From Bradyrhizobium sp. CCBAU 53421 (GTDB taxonomy: Bacteria; Pseudomonadota; Alphaproteobacteria; Rhizobiales; Xanthobacteraceae): a DNA stretch of 64,000 nt. A program made the translations under genes and the position numbers. The stretch is from contig NZ_CP030047.1 of assembly GCF_015291625.1 (NCBI RefSeq), forward strand, positions 8,798,501 to 8,862,500, in the 5' to 3' direction. Below the pieces are notes generated by a model. That model worked only from the letters and a program-made list of their open reading frames with translations. It did no database searches and was not told the DNA's origin. Below are positions 17,236-26,611 of this stretch, piece by piece. Each line of letters begins with the position of its first letter. Position 1 is the stretch's first letter.

Positions 17236-18306
17236 TTACTTCTTCGACGCGTCGAGCAGGCTCGACAGTGCAAGTTCGTTGAGGACGGGCGGATGCTGCT
17301 TCAGCAGCTCGGCAAGATAGGCCCGCCGCATCATGTTCGACCGCTCGGAGCGGATCTGCAGCACCAGCTGGTCGCGCACTTCCGGCAAGGTGCGCGTATA
17401 GGACGCCTTGGTGTCGATCAGCTTGATGATGTGCCAGCCGTCGTCGAGCTTGATCGGCTCGGACATGCTGTTCTTGGCGAGCCCCATCACCTGGTTGCGG
17501 ATCTCCGGGCGGATCTGGCTCTCGGCGACCCAGCCGAGGTCGCCGGCATCCTTGGCGGCGTTGTTGTCGCCGCGCGCGATCGCCGCGAAATCGGCTCCCG
17601 GCGCCTTCAGCTTGCGCTGCACGTCGTCGAGCTCCTGCTTCGCCTTGTCCTCGGCGGCCTTGTCGCCCTCCTTCGGAGCGGCGATGAAGATTTGCGCAAG
17701 CTGGAATTGCCGCGGCATCAGGAATGCGGCGCGATTGGCCTCATAGACCTTCTGCAAATCGTCTTCGCTCGGAAAGTTCGCCGGCGGCGTCGACACCGAT
17801 TGCAGATAGAGCTCGACCACCGCGCCCTCGCGCGCCCGCTCGAGCTGCGCGGCGACGGCGGGTTGCTGATCCCACTTCTTCGCCACCGCCTCCTGCAGCA
17901 CGAGGCGGTTGGCGAGCAACAGGCGGACCGCCTGGCTGAGCATGGCCGGATCCTTGGCCAGCGCGGCCTGCTCGCGCGGCGCGAGGGCTGCGACATAGCT
18001 GCGGAGATCATCGGCCGAGATGTTGGTGTCGCCGACGCGCGCGATGACGTTCTCGGGCGCGGTGACGGGCTTCGGCGCGGCTGCGACGGGAGCCGGCGCC
18101 GGCGTGGCGGCGGCTTGCGCCTGCGTCGCGGGCTGCGGCGCCGGCTTCCTGACCGGAGCCTGCACCGTCCGCGGCGCGGGAGCCTGCGCCTGGGCGGGCG
18201 CTTGTGCCGACGCATCGATCGGTGCAACGAAAGTTGCCAAGGCAGCGGTCATTCCGGCGGCGAGACCGATCGACCGGAGCGGCTTTGCGATGAGGGCGGT
18301 CGTCAT
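17236..18306 (-). CDS. Periplasmic parvulin-type peptidyl-prolyl isomerase
   Basis: A 356-residue SurA/PpiC-like chaperone. It has a signal peptide (to about 34), an Ala/Pro/Gln-rich linker (35-85), a helical chaperone region and one parvulin domain (about 195-300) with FQLAQIFIAAP, DLGWVAESQI and DDGWHIIKLID. Such proteins escort outer-membrane proteins or exported substrates. It overlaps the preceding coiled-coil gene by ATGA. In this operon the obvious clients are the TpsB barrel and the porin. Confidence 0.9.
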   Translation of the reverse strand: MTTALIAKPLRSIGLAAGMTAALATFVAPIDASAQAPAQAQAPAPRTVQAPVRKPAPQPATQAQAAATPAPAPVAAAPKPVTAPENVIARVGDTNISADDLRSYVAALAPREQAALAKDPAMLSQAVRLLLANRLVLQEAVAKKWDQQPAVAAQLERAREGAVVELYLQSVSTPPANFPSEDDLQKVYEANRAAFLMPRQFQLAQIFIAAPKEGDKAAEDKAKQELDDVQRKLKAPGADFAAIARGDNNAAKDAGDLGWVAESQIRPEIRNQVMGLAKNSMSEPIKLDDGWHIIKLIDTKASYTRTLPEVRDQLVLQIRSERSNMMRRAYLAELLKQHPPVLNELALSSLLDASKK

Positions 18307-18896
18307 GGGTTCACCTTCTGATCGAGGAATTTGTCCTGGCTTTCCTGCAGCTGATTCTGGATTTCGACCCGGCGCTGCTGGATCATCGGCTCGCGCGACA
18401 CCACGATCTCGCCGATGGTCAGGTCCTTGTAGCGCTGCACCATCTCCTTGCCGGCCTTGATCAGCTGGGTGTTCTTGGCGACGCAGCTCTTGGTGCTTGC
18501 CTTGTACGCCGTCGCCTCACCTTCGAACTTGGCGCGCTCGGCGTCCTTGGTGCGGGCAACGGTGGCCGCCTCCTCATAGGCCGACTTCCACTTCTCCAGC
18601 GTCTCGTCGCGTTCGGCGAGCCGTTGATTGAACTCGTCGACGGCGTCGCGATGTTCCTTGTCGGCCTTCTTCAGCTGCGCTTTGAGGTCGTCGACCTCCT
18701 TCTTGGCCGCCGCTTTTTCGCGATCGGCGTCGGCGATCTTGGCCTGCATGGCCGTGCGCTGGTCTTCCAGCGCACGGGTCTGCGCCGTCGCGCTGCGTAG
18801 CGCTTCGCGCAGACGATCGGTCTCGGACTGGGCGGATGCGGTGCCGGAGCTCAATGCTCCGATCACCATCATCAGGACGAAGAGTGCGATGCGCAT
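18303..18896 (-). CDS. Periplasmic coiled-coil protein
   Basis: A 197-residue protein with a signal peptide (MRIALFVLMMVIGALSSGTA) and a long coiled coil (about 25-115: TDRLREALRSATAQTRALE, KKEVDDLKAQLKKADKE). The C-terminal part has one Cys and ends QESQDKFLDQKVNP. It begins two bases after the porin stop and overlaps the PPIase start, so all three are co-translated. It could span or cross-link the periplasm like TolA- or YbgF-type helices; that is inference. No named family recognised. Confidence 0.82.
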   Translation of the reverse strand: MRIALFVLMMVIGALSSGTASAQSETDRLREALRSATAQTRALEDQRTAMQAKIADADREKAAAKKEVDDLKAQLKKADKEHRDAVDEFNQRLAERDETLEKWKSAYEEAATVARTKDAERAKFEGEATAYKASTKSCVAKNTQLIKAGKEMVQRYKDLTIGEIVVSREPMIQQRRVEIQNQLQESQDKFLDQKVNP

Positions 18897-18898
18897 GA

Positions 18899-20767
18899 TC
18901 AGAACTTCGCGTTGAGGTCGACTTGCAGGACGTCGACGGCATAGGGATTGCCGGCGATGCTGTTGGCGCTCATCCAGCGCAAGGTCGCCCAGACATTGTC
19001 GCCGAGACCGATGTTGCCGCCGACGAAATAGCCTTTGAGGTTGGTGCCGCCGAGACCGAAGTCGGAGTCTGCGAATGCATCGATGGTGGCATCCGATTCC
19101 AGGTATTTGTAGCCGGCGTGGACGTTCCAATCCCAGAGATGCTTGATCTCCCTGTCGCCGACGGTGACACGGCCGAGCCAGCCCTGATTGCCGCCGTTGA
19201 ACGCGCCGGGCGTGGTGCCGCCATCCGGGCTCGGCCCGCGGTTGTTCACCGCCGCGGCGTTCATGAGGGAACGGCTGAACGCGGTGTTGTTGACGTATTC
19301 GCCATCGAGAACGATGTGGGTCGGATGGAAGTGTCCGAGATCGAGCTGTCCGCTGACCACCACCGGGCGATACTGGCTGACCAGTCCGAAATACTGGTAC
19401 TTGAAGCTGGTGCCGCCATTGTTGCCCGTGCCAGGGGGATCGGGGATGATGTTACGCAGCGCGAAATAGCTGTTTCCCTTCTGCGCAAAGGACGGCCGGG
19501 TCAGATCGGTATCGCAAACGTCGGATGCAACCTCGACGATGCAGGGACTGGAGAGCTGGCCCTGCACATTGTCGAAGTCGTAGTAGGCGACGCCGAACCG
19601 GAACGCATATTCCGGACTGAAGCGCGCATTGAAACCGACCTGGCCTCCGAACAGCCACTTGTTGTGGCTCGCGAACTTGGTTGGCGGCGTCGTCAGGTTG
19701 ATTCCGGCGTTGAAATCGGTGTTGTAGATCGGGAATGCGCCGGCCACCGCGAATGGCGTGAAGCCTTCCCACACCTCGTGCTTGGCCTGAACGGCAAAGC
19801 CGTCGAATCCAAGTTCGCGGTACCAGACCAGATCGGTCGGCGACCAGAACGGATTGTCGAAACGGCCCGCGGAGATTCTCAGGTCGTCGCCCCAGGTCTG
19901 CCAGTTGATGTAACCGCGATCCAGCCAGACGCCATATTTCGAGAAGTTGCCCCCGCTGCTACCAAGCGTCTGGTTGGTCGACACCGGCGAGTTGTTCTCG
20001 CCAGACGCAATGCGCAGGCCGGCCGTGAACCCGTATAGCAAGTCCGCTTCCATGCCGAGGCGGCCGCGGAACCGGAACTGGTTGCGGTCCTGCAGGGCAT
20101 CATAAGTCGGCGCGGAATAAGGGTTCGAGATGGACGAAAGGTCGTAGGGCGAACCGGTATTGATGGCGTTGAAATTGATGGCGCCGGCCTGGTCGTTGCC
20201 GGTCGGGAAATAGTTGCCCTGATAGCGCACGCGCGCATCGCCGTAGAAGCGGATGCGCTGCGCCCATTCCGGGTAGGTTCCGGGCGACGCCCAGTTTTCT
20301 TTCTGCGCCTTGGCCATCACCTCCTGCTTAATCTCTTCCCGTAACTGTCTTTTGACGACTTCGGGAACGTAGGTGACGTGCCGCGTGCCGGGCGGCTGCG
20401 CCGCCGCAGCGGCGGCGGTTGCCGCCTTGGTGGCGTCGTCGGCCTTGGTCGTGGCGTCCTTGGCGGCCTGGCGGGAGACATAGGCCTCGTCCTCGGCCTG
20501 CTTGATCAGCGCCTGGGCCTGCTCCTCCTTGAGGACACCCTGCTGCACCAGAAGATTGACGAGGTTGACGGTGGCATTCGACGATGTCGGCTTGGCGCTC
20601 GACACCTTCGGCTTCTTGGCATCGGTCCGCTTCGCCGCGGCGGCGGGACCTTGCTCGGCGGCCTGGTCCGCGGTCTGGCCCACGGCCGGCGTTGCGCAGG
20701 CCAGCGCGCTCAGCGACACCGCAAGCGGCAACGCGCGCCATTCTGCGTGAGCTCGTTTCTTAAACAT
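18899..20767 (-). CDS. Outer-membrane porin with N-terminal helical region
   Basis: A 622-residue outer-membrane protein. After a signal peptide (to about residue 30) comes a helical/Ala-rich segment (about 55-130, including LVNLLVQQGVLKEEQAQAL), then a long beta-barrel from about residue 165 with alternating amphipathic strands and aromatic girdles, ending in LNAKF (terminal Phe). It looks like the putative porin family (Porin_5-like). The N-terminal region may trimerise or bind peptidoglycan. It starts 62 bases after the TonB gene. Substrate unknown. Confidence 0.85.
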   Translation of the reverse strand: MFKKRAHAEWRALPLAVSLSALACATPAVGQTADQAAEQGPAAAAKRTDAKKPKVSSAKPTSSNATVNLVNLLVQQGVLKEEQAQALIKQAEDEAYVSRQAAKDATTKADDATKAATAAAAAAQPPGTRHVTYVPEVVKRQLREEIKQEVMAKAQKENWASPGTYPEWAQRIRFYGDARVRYQGNYFPTGNDQAGAINFNAINTGSPYDLSSISNPYSAPTYDALQDRNQFRFRGRLGMEADLLYGFTAGLRIASGENNSPVSTNQTLGSSGGNFSKYGVWLDRGYINWQTWGDDLRISAGRFDNPFWSPTDLVWYRELGFDGFAVQAKHEVWEGFTPFAVAGAFPIYNTDFNAGINLTTPPTKFASHNKWLFGGQVGFNARFSPEYAFRFGVAYYDFDNVQGQLSSPCIVEVASDVCDTDLTRPSFAQKGNSYFALRNIIPDPPGTGNNGGTSFKYQYFGLVSQYRPVVVSGQLDLGHFHPTHIVLDGEYVNNTAFSRSLMNAAAVNNRGPSPDGGTTPGAFNGGNQGWLGRVTVGDREIKHLWDWNVHAGYKYLESDATIDAFADSDFGLGGTNLKGYFVGGNIGLGDNVWATLRWMSANSIAGNPYAVDVLQVDLNAKF

Positions 20768-20829
20768 CAGTCCCCCAGTTCTCACTCGCACATTGAATTT
20801 CGAAGTTGGTCGTTCGTCAGTTGGTCTCG

Positions 20830-21639
20830 TCAGCTCGGCCGGCGTGCGGTGACCCGCGTGACCACCGGCATCGGCATGTCCTTGGGCGGCGGCTCGCGCA
20901 GCGTCAGGCTGCCGATCACCTCGTTGCGAAGCGCCGCATCAATCTCCGGATTGCCTGACGACGGCGTCAGGACGACGCGGGTGACGTGGCCGGAGCCATC
21001 CACCCACAGCCGCACCTGGATCTGCGCCGCCATGTTGCGGGTCTTCGAATTGGCGCGGATCGCCGCCTCGACCTGCGAGGTGATGATCGTGGTGTACCAA
21101 CCCCAGCGGCTGCCACCGCCGCCGCCTCCGCCATACGGGTTGCCGCCGGGCTTGCCGCCGAGATTGAACAGATCGCCGGGTCCGGTCGGCTTGGCATCGA
21201 GCGACAGCGGGCCGGGCGGCTCGTCGTTCTTGGCATCCTTGGCCGGCTCGTCCTTCGGCTTGTCGACCGGCTTCTCTTCCTTGAACTCGGGCTCCGCCAT
21301 CTTGGGCTGCTCGATCATCTTCTGCTCGGGCTGCGGCTGTGGCGGCGGAGGCGGAGGTGGCGGCGGCAGCGTCACATTGACGATGGTGAGATCGCGCACC
21401 TGTCGCGGCGGCGGCAGATCGTCGTGACCGAGGAAGAAGTAGACGATGCCGCCAAGGAACAGCGCGACGACCGCCACCACCGCGCCGTAACGCAGCAGCG
21501 CGCTGCGATCGCCCTTCCGGGCGGCCGTGTTGCGGGCAGCCGTCGGCGGCGCCGCAGCTGTTGCGGGCGCGACGGCGACATCGTGATCGTCGGCCGGCGG
21601 CGCGGCACGCGCGTTCTGGTCACGCATCGGCGCGTTCAT
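20830..21639 (-). CDS. TonB-like energy transducer
   Basis: A 269-residue TonB-type protein: cytoplasmic N-terminus (1-48), one transmembrane helix (YGAVVAVVALFLGGIVYFFL), a Pro-rich run (about 92-105), a Lys/Pro/Glu periplasmic linker, a Gly-rich hinge and a C-terminal TonB-like domain (VRLWVDGSGHVTRVVLTPSS). It would carry proton-motive-force energy from ExbB/ExbD to an outer-membrane partner. It overlaps the preceding gene by ATGA, and ExbD and the ExbB fusion are in the same operon, so this is the operon's own TonB. Confidence 0.9.
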   Translation of the reverse strand: MNAPMRDQNARAAPPADDHDVAVAPATAAAPPTAARNTAARKGDRSALLRYGAVVAVVALFLGGIVYFFLGHDDLPPPRQVRDLTIVNVTLPPPPPPPPPQPQPEQKMIEQPKMAEPEFKEEKPVDKPKDEPAKDAKNDEPPGPLSLDAKPTGPGDLFNLGGKPGGNPYGGGGGGGSRWGWYTTIITSQVEAAIRANSKTRNMAAQIQVRLWVDGSGHVTRVVLTPSSGNPEIDAALRNEVIGSLTLREPPPKDMPMPVVTRVTARRPS

Positions 21640-22169
21640 GGCGCGGCCTCCACCGAGGTGCGGTCGAGCAACCGGTCGTTGACATATTGCGTGACGAAGC
21701 TCGCGAGCGCGTCGAAGTCGGTGGTCTTCAGGATGACCTCGGTGTCGGGGCCCGCTTCGATCGCAGCCTGAAAGGTGTCAATCTCGCTCAGATAATCCAC
21801 ATAGGCCGCGGCATCGATCGAAAGCCGGGTCCACTGACTTCGCGAGATCGTGAGCCGCAGCGGATTATGAGCGAGCTCGCGGCCCGCGACGTAGCGGCGC
21901 AGCACATCCGCGAGCTTGACCAGCAGCGCCTCGCCATGAACCGGAAATGCCAACACCTCGCCGCGCTGTTCCGCGCGCATGTCCGCGGCGACCGTTACCA
22001 CACGTAACTCGGCGGCAATCTCGTTGCGGATCGGTACCCGAGAGGCGGGCTCGGTAGGCGTGACATCCACGGCACCGCAGCCATGATCGAATGACCGCAT
22101 CATGCCGCTCAGCCACGACCGCAGCGTCCTGCGCTCGGTCAGCGGGAAAGGTGATGGCTGCGTGATCAT
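21636..22169 (-). CDS. Unknown protein between ExbD and TonB
   Basis: A 177-residue soluble protein with no signal peptide or membrane segment. It has a possible alpha/beta core (EIAAELRVVTVAADMRAEQR, PLRLTISRSQWTRLSIDAA) and a C-terminal amphipathic region. GGGAGG lies 7 bases before the ATG at 22169, which beats a GTG that overlaps the ExbD stop. It overlaps the TonB gene by ATGA. Position inside the exbD-tonB unit implies a cytoplasmic role with the motor, but I do not recognise the family. Confidence 0.78.
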   Translation of the reverse strand: MITQPSPFPLTERRTLRSWLSGMMRSFDHGCGAVDVTPTEPASRVPIRNEIAAELRVVTVAADMRAEQRGEVLAFPVHGEALLVKLADVLRRYVAGRELAHNPLRLTISRSQWTRLSIDAAAYVDYLSEIDTFQAAIEAGPDTEVILKTTDFDALASFVTQYVNDRLLDRTSVEAAP

Positions 22170-22189
22170 GGCGTCGCCTCCCGGCCGGC

Positions 22190-22594
22190 TCACTTCACGA
22201 GCGGCTTGGTGGCGAGCCCGACCTGGCTCAGCCCGATGCGGCTGAGCAGATCGAACACGTCCATCACGCTCTGGTACTGCGCCTGCGCGTCGCCGCGCAG
22301 CACCACGGGAAACTCCGGCGTCAGCGCCTTCTGCTGAATCAGCCGCTGCTCGAGCTCGGGCAGCGTGACCGGTATGGTGTCGAGGAAGATCTTGCCGTCA
22401 TTGGCGACCGTGATCGCCTTGGTGGTTTGGGTCGCAAGGCTCGGCGCCGCCGAGGCCTTCGGCAGATTGACCTTCTGGCCCTGCACGGTCGCCGTCGTCA
22501 TGATGATGAAGATCACCAGCAGCACGTAGGCGAGATCGAGCATCGGCGTGATGTTGATGTCGTCATAGGGCTTGGAGTCGGCCTGGATCTGCAT
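22190..22594 (-). CDS. exbD: ExbD/TolR-type proton-channel subunit
   Basis: A 134-residue single-pass membrane protein. The transmembrane helix ITPMLDLAYVLLVIFIIMT has the Asp needed for proton coupling. A periplasmic domain follows with LPKASAAPS and VVLRGDAQAQYQSVMDVFD, matching the ExbD/TolR fold. It begins 5 bases after the ExbB fusion gene, so the stator subunits are made together. It lacks the long extra segments of TolR and clusters with TonB, so ExbD is the better name. Confidence 0.93.
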   Translation of the reverse strand: MQIQADSKPYDDINITPMLDLAYVLLVIFIIMTTATVQGQKVNLPKASAAPSLATQTTKAITVANDGKIFLDTIPVTLPELEQRLIQQKALTPEFPVVLRGDAQAQYQSVMDVFDLLSRIGLSQVGLATKPLVK

Positions 22595-22599
22595 CGCAA

Positions 22600-24636
22600 T
22601 TACTCCGCGGCGATGCGGTGTTCGATCGGGTCCGGCCGGTCGGCGGAATAGAATTCCGCCATCTTGGTCACGAACTCGTCGACGAAGACCTGAATGTCGT
22701 TGGTCAGGTCCTTGATCCGGGAGATCAAGTAGTTGTAGCCGAACAGCGCCGGGATCGCGACGCCGAGGCCGGCGACGGTCGCCACCAGCGCCGCGGCGAT
22801 GCCGGGCGCGATCGCATTGACGTTGACGTCGCCGCTCGCCGCGATCGCAGCGAAGGTGATCATGACGCCGACCACGGTGCCGAGCAGGCCGAGGAACGGT
22901 CCACCGGAGATCGCGATGGTCAGCACCACCATCATGCGGTTGAGCCGCTGCATCTCCTTGACCACGCCGCTATCGAGCGCCGCACGGATCGCCGCGATCG
23001 AGACCGCCGACAGCACCGGCGCGCGCTGCGAGTTGTTGAAGCGATGGCGGATTTCCGCGGCGCCGATGTGATAGATGCGGTAGAGCGAGGACGAGCGCAT
23101 CATCTTGGCGTCGGCCTCGGTGAGCCGTCCGCCCAGCGTCGAGACGTCGTCGGCATCGCCGCGATCCAGCATGGTGAGATCGGCGGCGATCTCGCGGAAG
23201 CCCTTCATGAACTGGGCGTTCGCCCTGGCCTGCTTGTTGAGATACGAGGCCTTGTCGATCATCACCACCCAGCTGATCGCGGCCATGATCAGCAGAATGC
23301 CGATCACCACCCAGCCGTCGAGCGTCACCGACTTCAGGATCACCGCGAAGTAGCCGGACAGCCAGCTTGCGGTCTCCTCGTCGACGCTGAAGGCCATCAG
23401 CTTGGCCTGGTCAGGGCCCTGCCCGATCGCCATCACCTTGATGAGACCGGCGGGGCGCGCGACCTTGCTGATCTGCAATTCGTCGATGTCGCCGACGAAG
23501 CCGGCCATAGCGGCAGCGGGCGCAGGTGCCGGCGTTGCCGCCGCATCCGGCGTCGCCGCGGGCGTGGCGCCACCGTCCGCAGCCGACGCATCAGGGGGCA
23601 CTGATGGTGTCGCTGCGGACGGGGCCGTCGCAGGCGCGATCGGAGAGGCACTGGAGGTCGACGAGTCTCCTCCGATCAGGCCAACGGTATTGAGAGCCGG
23701 CAGGCTTGCACTGAGCGCGGCGTAGGATACGCCGTCGAGATACAGCGTGACCTGGCCGTTTCCGGCAACGACGGCGACATGGTGCCAGCTACCGGCCGCC
23801 AGCGGTGCTCCGGCGCCCGAGCGTTGTACGGAGCCTGCATTGCTGACTTCGACAAACGGACTGCCGTTGTCGATACCGACCACCAGCGCGTTGGCGCCGT
23901 CACGCCGGCTGAACAGCGCAGCGTTCGGCTGCAAGGCAGCCGGCTTGATCCAGGCCGACCAGGTCAGCGCGGCACCATCCGGCGACGCGAGCGACGGCGA
24001 GGCCGGCACGGTCACCGGCGCGCGGCCGTCGAGCCGCAAGCCGGTCCCGATCAGCGAGCCGTCCGCCGGCTGGCCGACGCTTTGGGCGTTGTTCGCCCAT
24101 ACCGAGGAATCGATCGCCGGCGTGCCACGCTCGTTGAAGTGATAAACCGTCAGCGTATCCGGATCGTAGGTTCCCTTGGGATCGCTGGTCGCGAGCGCTT
24201 TCTTGTTGCCGTAATAGAGCCAGATATCGGTCCGCGCGCCCGGCGCGAGGTTCGGCACCGCGACCCAGACCAGGCCCTCGCCCAGCAGTGAGTCGAACTT
24301 CTCGATGTGATGCTTCAGCGGCGTCTTGTCGTCACCGGCGACGAACCGCAGATCGCTGCCGTCGTCCTTCGCCGCGCTGAAGCGGAAATTCCCGACATGC
24401 AGTCGCACCAACACCGCGGCCGCCCCGATCGGATCGGTAACATTGGCACCTGATGCGCTGACGTCGACCGTGATCTTCTTGCGCAACGACCATTCGTCGT
24501 TCCACCACGCATTCGCCGGCGCGAGCGACGCCACCAGGGCGACGAGCCCGAACAACAATGCCGTCGCGGCGTTCGCGATGCCTCGGCGCAGCGCCGGCCG
24601 GCGCGTGCGCCGCTCGAGAGTAAGACCCATCCCCAT
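22600..24636 (-). CDS. DUF2341-LamG-ExbB fusion protein
   Basis: A 678-residue fusion. A signal-like helix (about 22-43, ending ANAWWNDEW) leads to a DUF2341 domain (45-160; TDIWLYYGNKKALATSD) and a concanavalin/LamG lectin-like domain (about 165-400; LTWSAWIKPAALQP, SWHHVAVVAGNGQVTLYLDG). The LamG domain is interrupted by an Ala/Pro/Ser-rich insert of about 55 residues. A membrane helix (WVVIGILLIMAAISWVVMI) then begins a MotA/TolQ/ExbB proton-channel domain (about 440-665; GGPFLGLLGTVVGVMITFAA). The lectin-like part should face the periplasm. It overlaps the TpsB stop by one base. Confidence 0.9.
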   Translation of the reverse strand: MGMGLTLERRTRRPALRRGIANAATALLFGLVALVASLAPANAWWNDEWSLRKKITVDVSASGANVTDPIGAAAVLVRLHVGNFRFSAAKDDGSDLRFVAGDDKTPLKHHIEKFDSLLGEGLVWVAVPNLAPGARTDIWLYYGNKKALATSDPKGTYDPDTLTVYHFNERGTPAIDSSVWANNAQSVGQPADGSLIGTGLRLDGRAPVTVPASPSLASPDGAALTWSAWIKPAALQPNAALFSRRDGANALVVGIDNGSPFVEVSNAGSVQRSGAGAPLAAGSWHHVAVVAGNGQVTLYLDGVSYAALSASLPALNTVGLIGGDSSTSSASPIAPATAPSAATPSVPPDASAADGGATPAATPDAAATPAPAPAAAMAGFVGDIDELQISKVARPAGLIKVMAIGQGPDQAKLMAFSVDEETASWLSGYFAVILKSVTLDGWVVIGILLIMAAISWVVMIDKASYLNKQARANAQFMKGFREIAADLTMLDRGDADDVSTLGGRLTEADAKMMRSSSLYRIYHIGAAEIRHRFNNSQRAPVLSAVSIAAIRAALDSGVVKEMQRLNRMMVVLTIAISGGPFLGLLGTVVGVMITFAAIAASGDVNVNAIAPGIAAALVATVAGLGVAIPALFGYNYLISRIKDLTNDIQVFVDEFVTKMAEFYSADRPDPIEHRIAAE

Positions 24637-26393
24637 CAGAATTCACCCCAGATTCGGAAATTCACGCGCGGACTGTTTGCGTGCGTGTATGCTTGAGTAA
24701 CCCCCGGCACCGAAAACGCGACCATGCCGTTGAAGTAGTCGAACGTCTTGAACCGCGTGCCGACGCCGTAGCTCCATGCGACGAATGACGACTCCTGGCC
24801 GGGCAGCGGCTGCTGGATCGCCGTGTACCCGCCATCGAAGAATGTGAAGAAGCGCCAATCGTTGAAGGTGACGAAGCGCGGCTTGCCGTCGCCGGTTTCG
24901 CTCTTGAGCTCGCCTTGCAGCATGCTGCCGACATTGGGCGTGCGCAGCTCGAAATTGGCGACCGCGCCGTTGTCGCCGAGCACCTCGGATTCGAGGTAAC
25001 CGCGAACGGTATCGAGACCGCCGAGGCTGAACTGCTCGCTCGAGACCAGCGGCCCGTCGGCAATCTGCCCCTGCACCTTGCCGTAGAGCTGGAAGCCTTC
25101 CGGCAGCTCCTGGGTATGCGAGACGTCGAGATTGAGGTGGGTAAAGCTCGGCGACGCCTTGAAGCGCTTCGCGTCGAACTCGTCCCACGGGCTGCTCAGC
25201 GTCCGGATGTTGTAGCTGACGCCGGCATTGAACTGCGTCGTGAACTTCTCGTCCTGGAACGTCGCCCCGTAGGTCGCAACGACGGGATAATAAGTGACAG
25301 GCGACGAGAACCCGTCGGTGCCGAGCTTCACGGTCTGGTCGAAATGCTTGTAGTCCATGCCGACCGACAGCGTGTGGAACAAGCCTTCGCGCGTCGGCAG
25401 CGTGATCACGGCGCGCTCGCCGATGATCGTGCCGGGACCGACCACGTTGGTGCCGCCGATAGTCGCGACATTGCTGTTCGACTTCACGCTGTAGAACAGC
25501 AGGCTGAGCCAATCGGCGTTGGGCACGCGCGCCATATACGAGCCGGAGAACACCTCGGCATCGCTCGGGCGCTCCGGCGCGACCTGATAGGTGAAGCTCA
25601 GAGAGTGGCCGAGTTGCCACAGATTGTCATAGTGTACGGTGGCGGAGACACGGCTCGCCGTGGTGGACGGCGATTGCCGGTTGTTGGCTTCGAGGCTGGC
25701 GTGGAACGGCGCCTTGTCCTCGACATTGAGATCGACGTCGACGGTGCCCGGCGCCACGCCGGCGCGCAGCGCCGGAGTGACGCGGCGATCCGGCCACTGG
25801 TTGAGCGACACGATGTCCTTGGTGACATCGGTGAAATTGGGAACGCTGCCCTCCTTCAGCGAAGGCGCGCTGTCCTTGATCCGGTCGAGATCGAAATAGC
25901 GCGAGTTCTTCACTCGCAGCCGCCCGACCTTCAGCTCGGTCACCTTGAGGGTGACCACGCCGCCCGTCACGTTCTGCTGCGGGACCGCGACGCTGACGGT
26001 CTGAAAACCCTTGTCGTGATACGCCTTCTCCAGCGCGGCCCGCGCCTTCTCGACGTCTTCCGAGGTCTTGTGCGGACCGAGGAAGGGATAGATCGCTTCC
26101 TCGATTTCGACCTGCGGCAACTTCTCGGCGCCCTGCACCGCGAAGTCGTCGATGTCGAAGCGCTGCAGCGGCGCCGACGGCTTTTGCGCCGGCGCATTGG
26201 CCTGCGCCGGCTGTTTGCCCGCTGCCGGCACTGCCGCCGCAGCGGCGGAATCTTTCGCCGCCTCCTTCGCCGCGCGCGCCGGAACGATGGCCGCCAGGGA
26301 GCCAACCACAGTGAGTGCCGCAGCCGACACGCGCAACCCGATCCGGCATCGCAGGCGACGCCCCAAAACCCGATGATCTCTTCGACTACGCAC
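24636..26393 (-). CDS. TpsB-type outer-membrane transporter (ShlB/FhaC/HecB)
   Basis: A 585-residue two-partner-secretion transporter. After a signal region and an Ala/Pro/Gln-rich linker come a POTRA domain (about 75-150; FDIDDFAVQGAEKLPQVEIE) and a second POTRA-like domain (150-220), then a 16-strand barrel. The barrel shows the conserved VRGY motif (LDTVRGYLESE), FFDGGY, and a terminal RIWGEF. I chose GTG at 26393 (GGGA upstream, followed by a basic hydrophobic signal sequence); no ATG exists in this region. No TpsA-type exoprotein is in the window. Confidence 0.88.
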   Translation of the reverse strand: MRSRRDHRVLGRRLRCRIGLRVSAAALTVVGSLAAIVPARAAKEAAKDSAAAAAVPAAGKQPAQANAPAQKPSAPLQRFDIDDFAVQGAEKLPQVEIEEAIYPFLGPHKTSEDVEKARAALEKAYHDKGFQTVSVAVPQQNVTGGVVTLKVTELKVGRLRVKNSRYFDLDRIKDSAPSLKEGSVPNFTDVTKDIVSLNQWPDRRVTPALRAGVAPGTVDVDLNVEDKAPFHASLEANNRQSPSTTASRVSATVHYDNLWQLGHSLSFTYQVAPERPSDAEVFSGSYMARVPNADWLSLLFYSVKSNSNVATIGGTNVVGPGTIIGERAVITLPTREGLFHTLSVGMDYKHFDQTVKLGTDGFSSPVTYYPVVATYGATFQDEKFTTQFNAGVSYNIRTLSSPWDEFDAKRFKASPSFTHLNLDVSHTQELPEGFQLYGKVQGQIADGPLVSSEQFSLGGLDTVRGYLESEVLGDNGAVANFELRTPNVGSMLQGELKSETGDGKPRFVTFNDWRFFTFFDGGYTAIQQPLPGQESSFVAWSYGVGTRFKTFDYFNGMVAFSVPGVTQAYTHANSPRVNFRIWGEF

Positions 26394-26611
26394 AGACGTC
26401 CCACTTAGTTCGCGCAGACGCGCGCCATCGCGACTGGAAGGCCGCGATGACGACGCCTTACTCAGAAGACGTCCGGGCGAACGCAAACCCGCAAAAGAAT
26501 CTGCGGCGTCGCAAAAGAAATTTTTGGTTTGTGAGGAAATCGAGCGGCGCGGCGTCGATTCGTTCGAATGGAGCTCCGTTCCGATTGAATTGGAGCAAGG
26601 CTCTGGATCTT

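Noticed and set aside
24915..26408. 497-residue open frame on the plus strand
   Set aside because: It is antisense to the TpsB gene, with Arg/His/Asp-rich composition and no recognisable motif.
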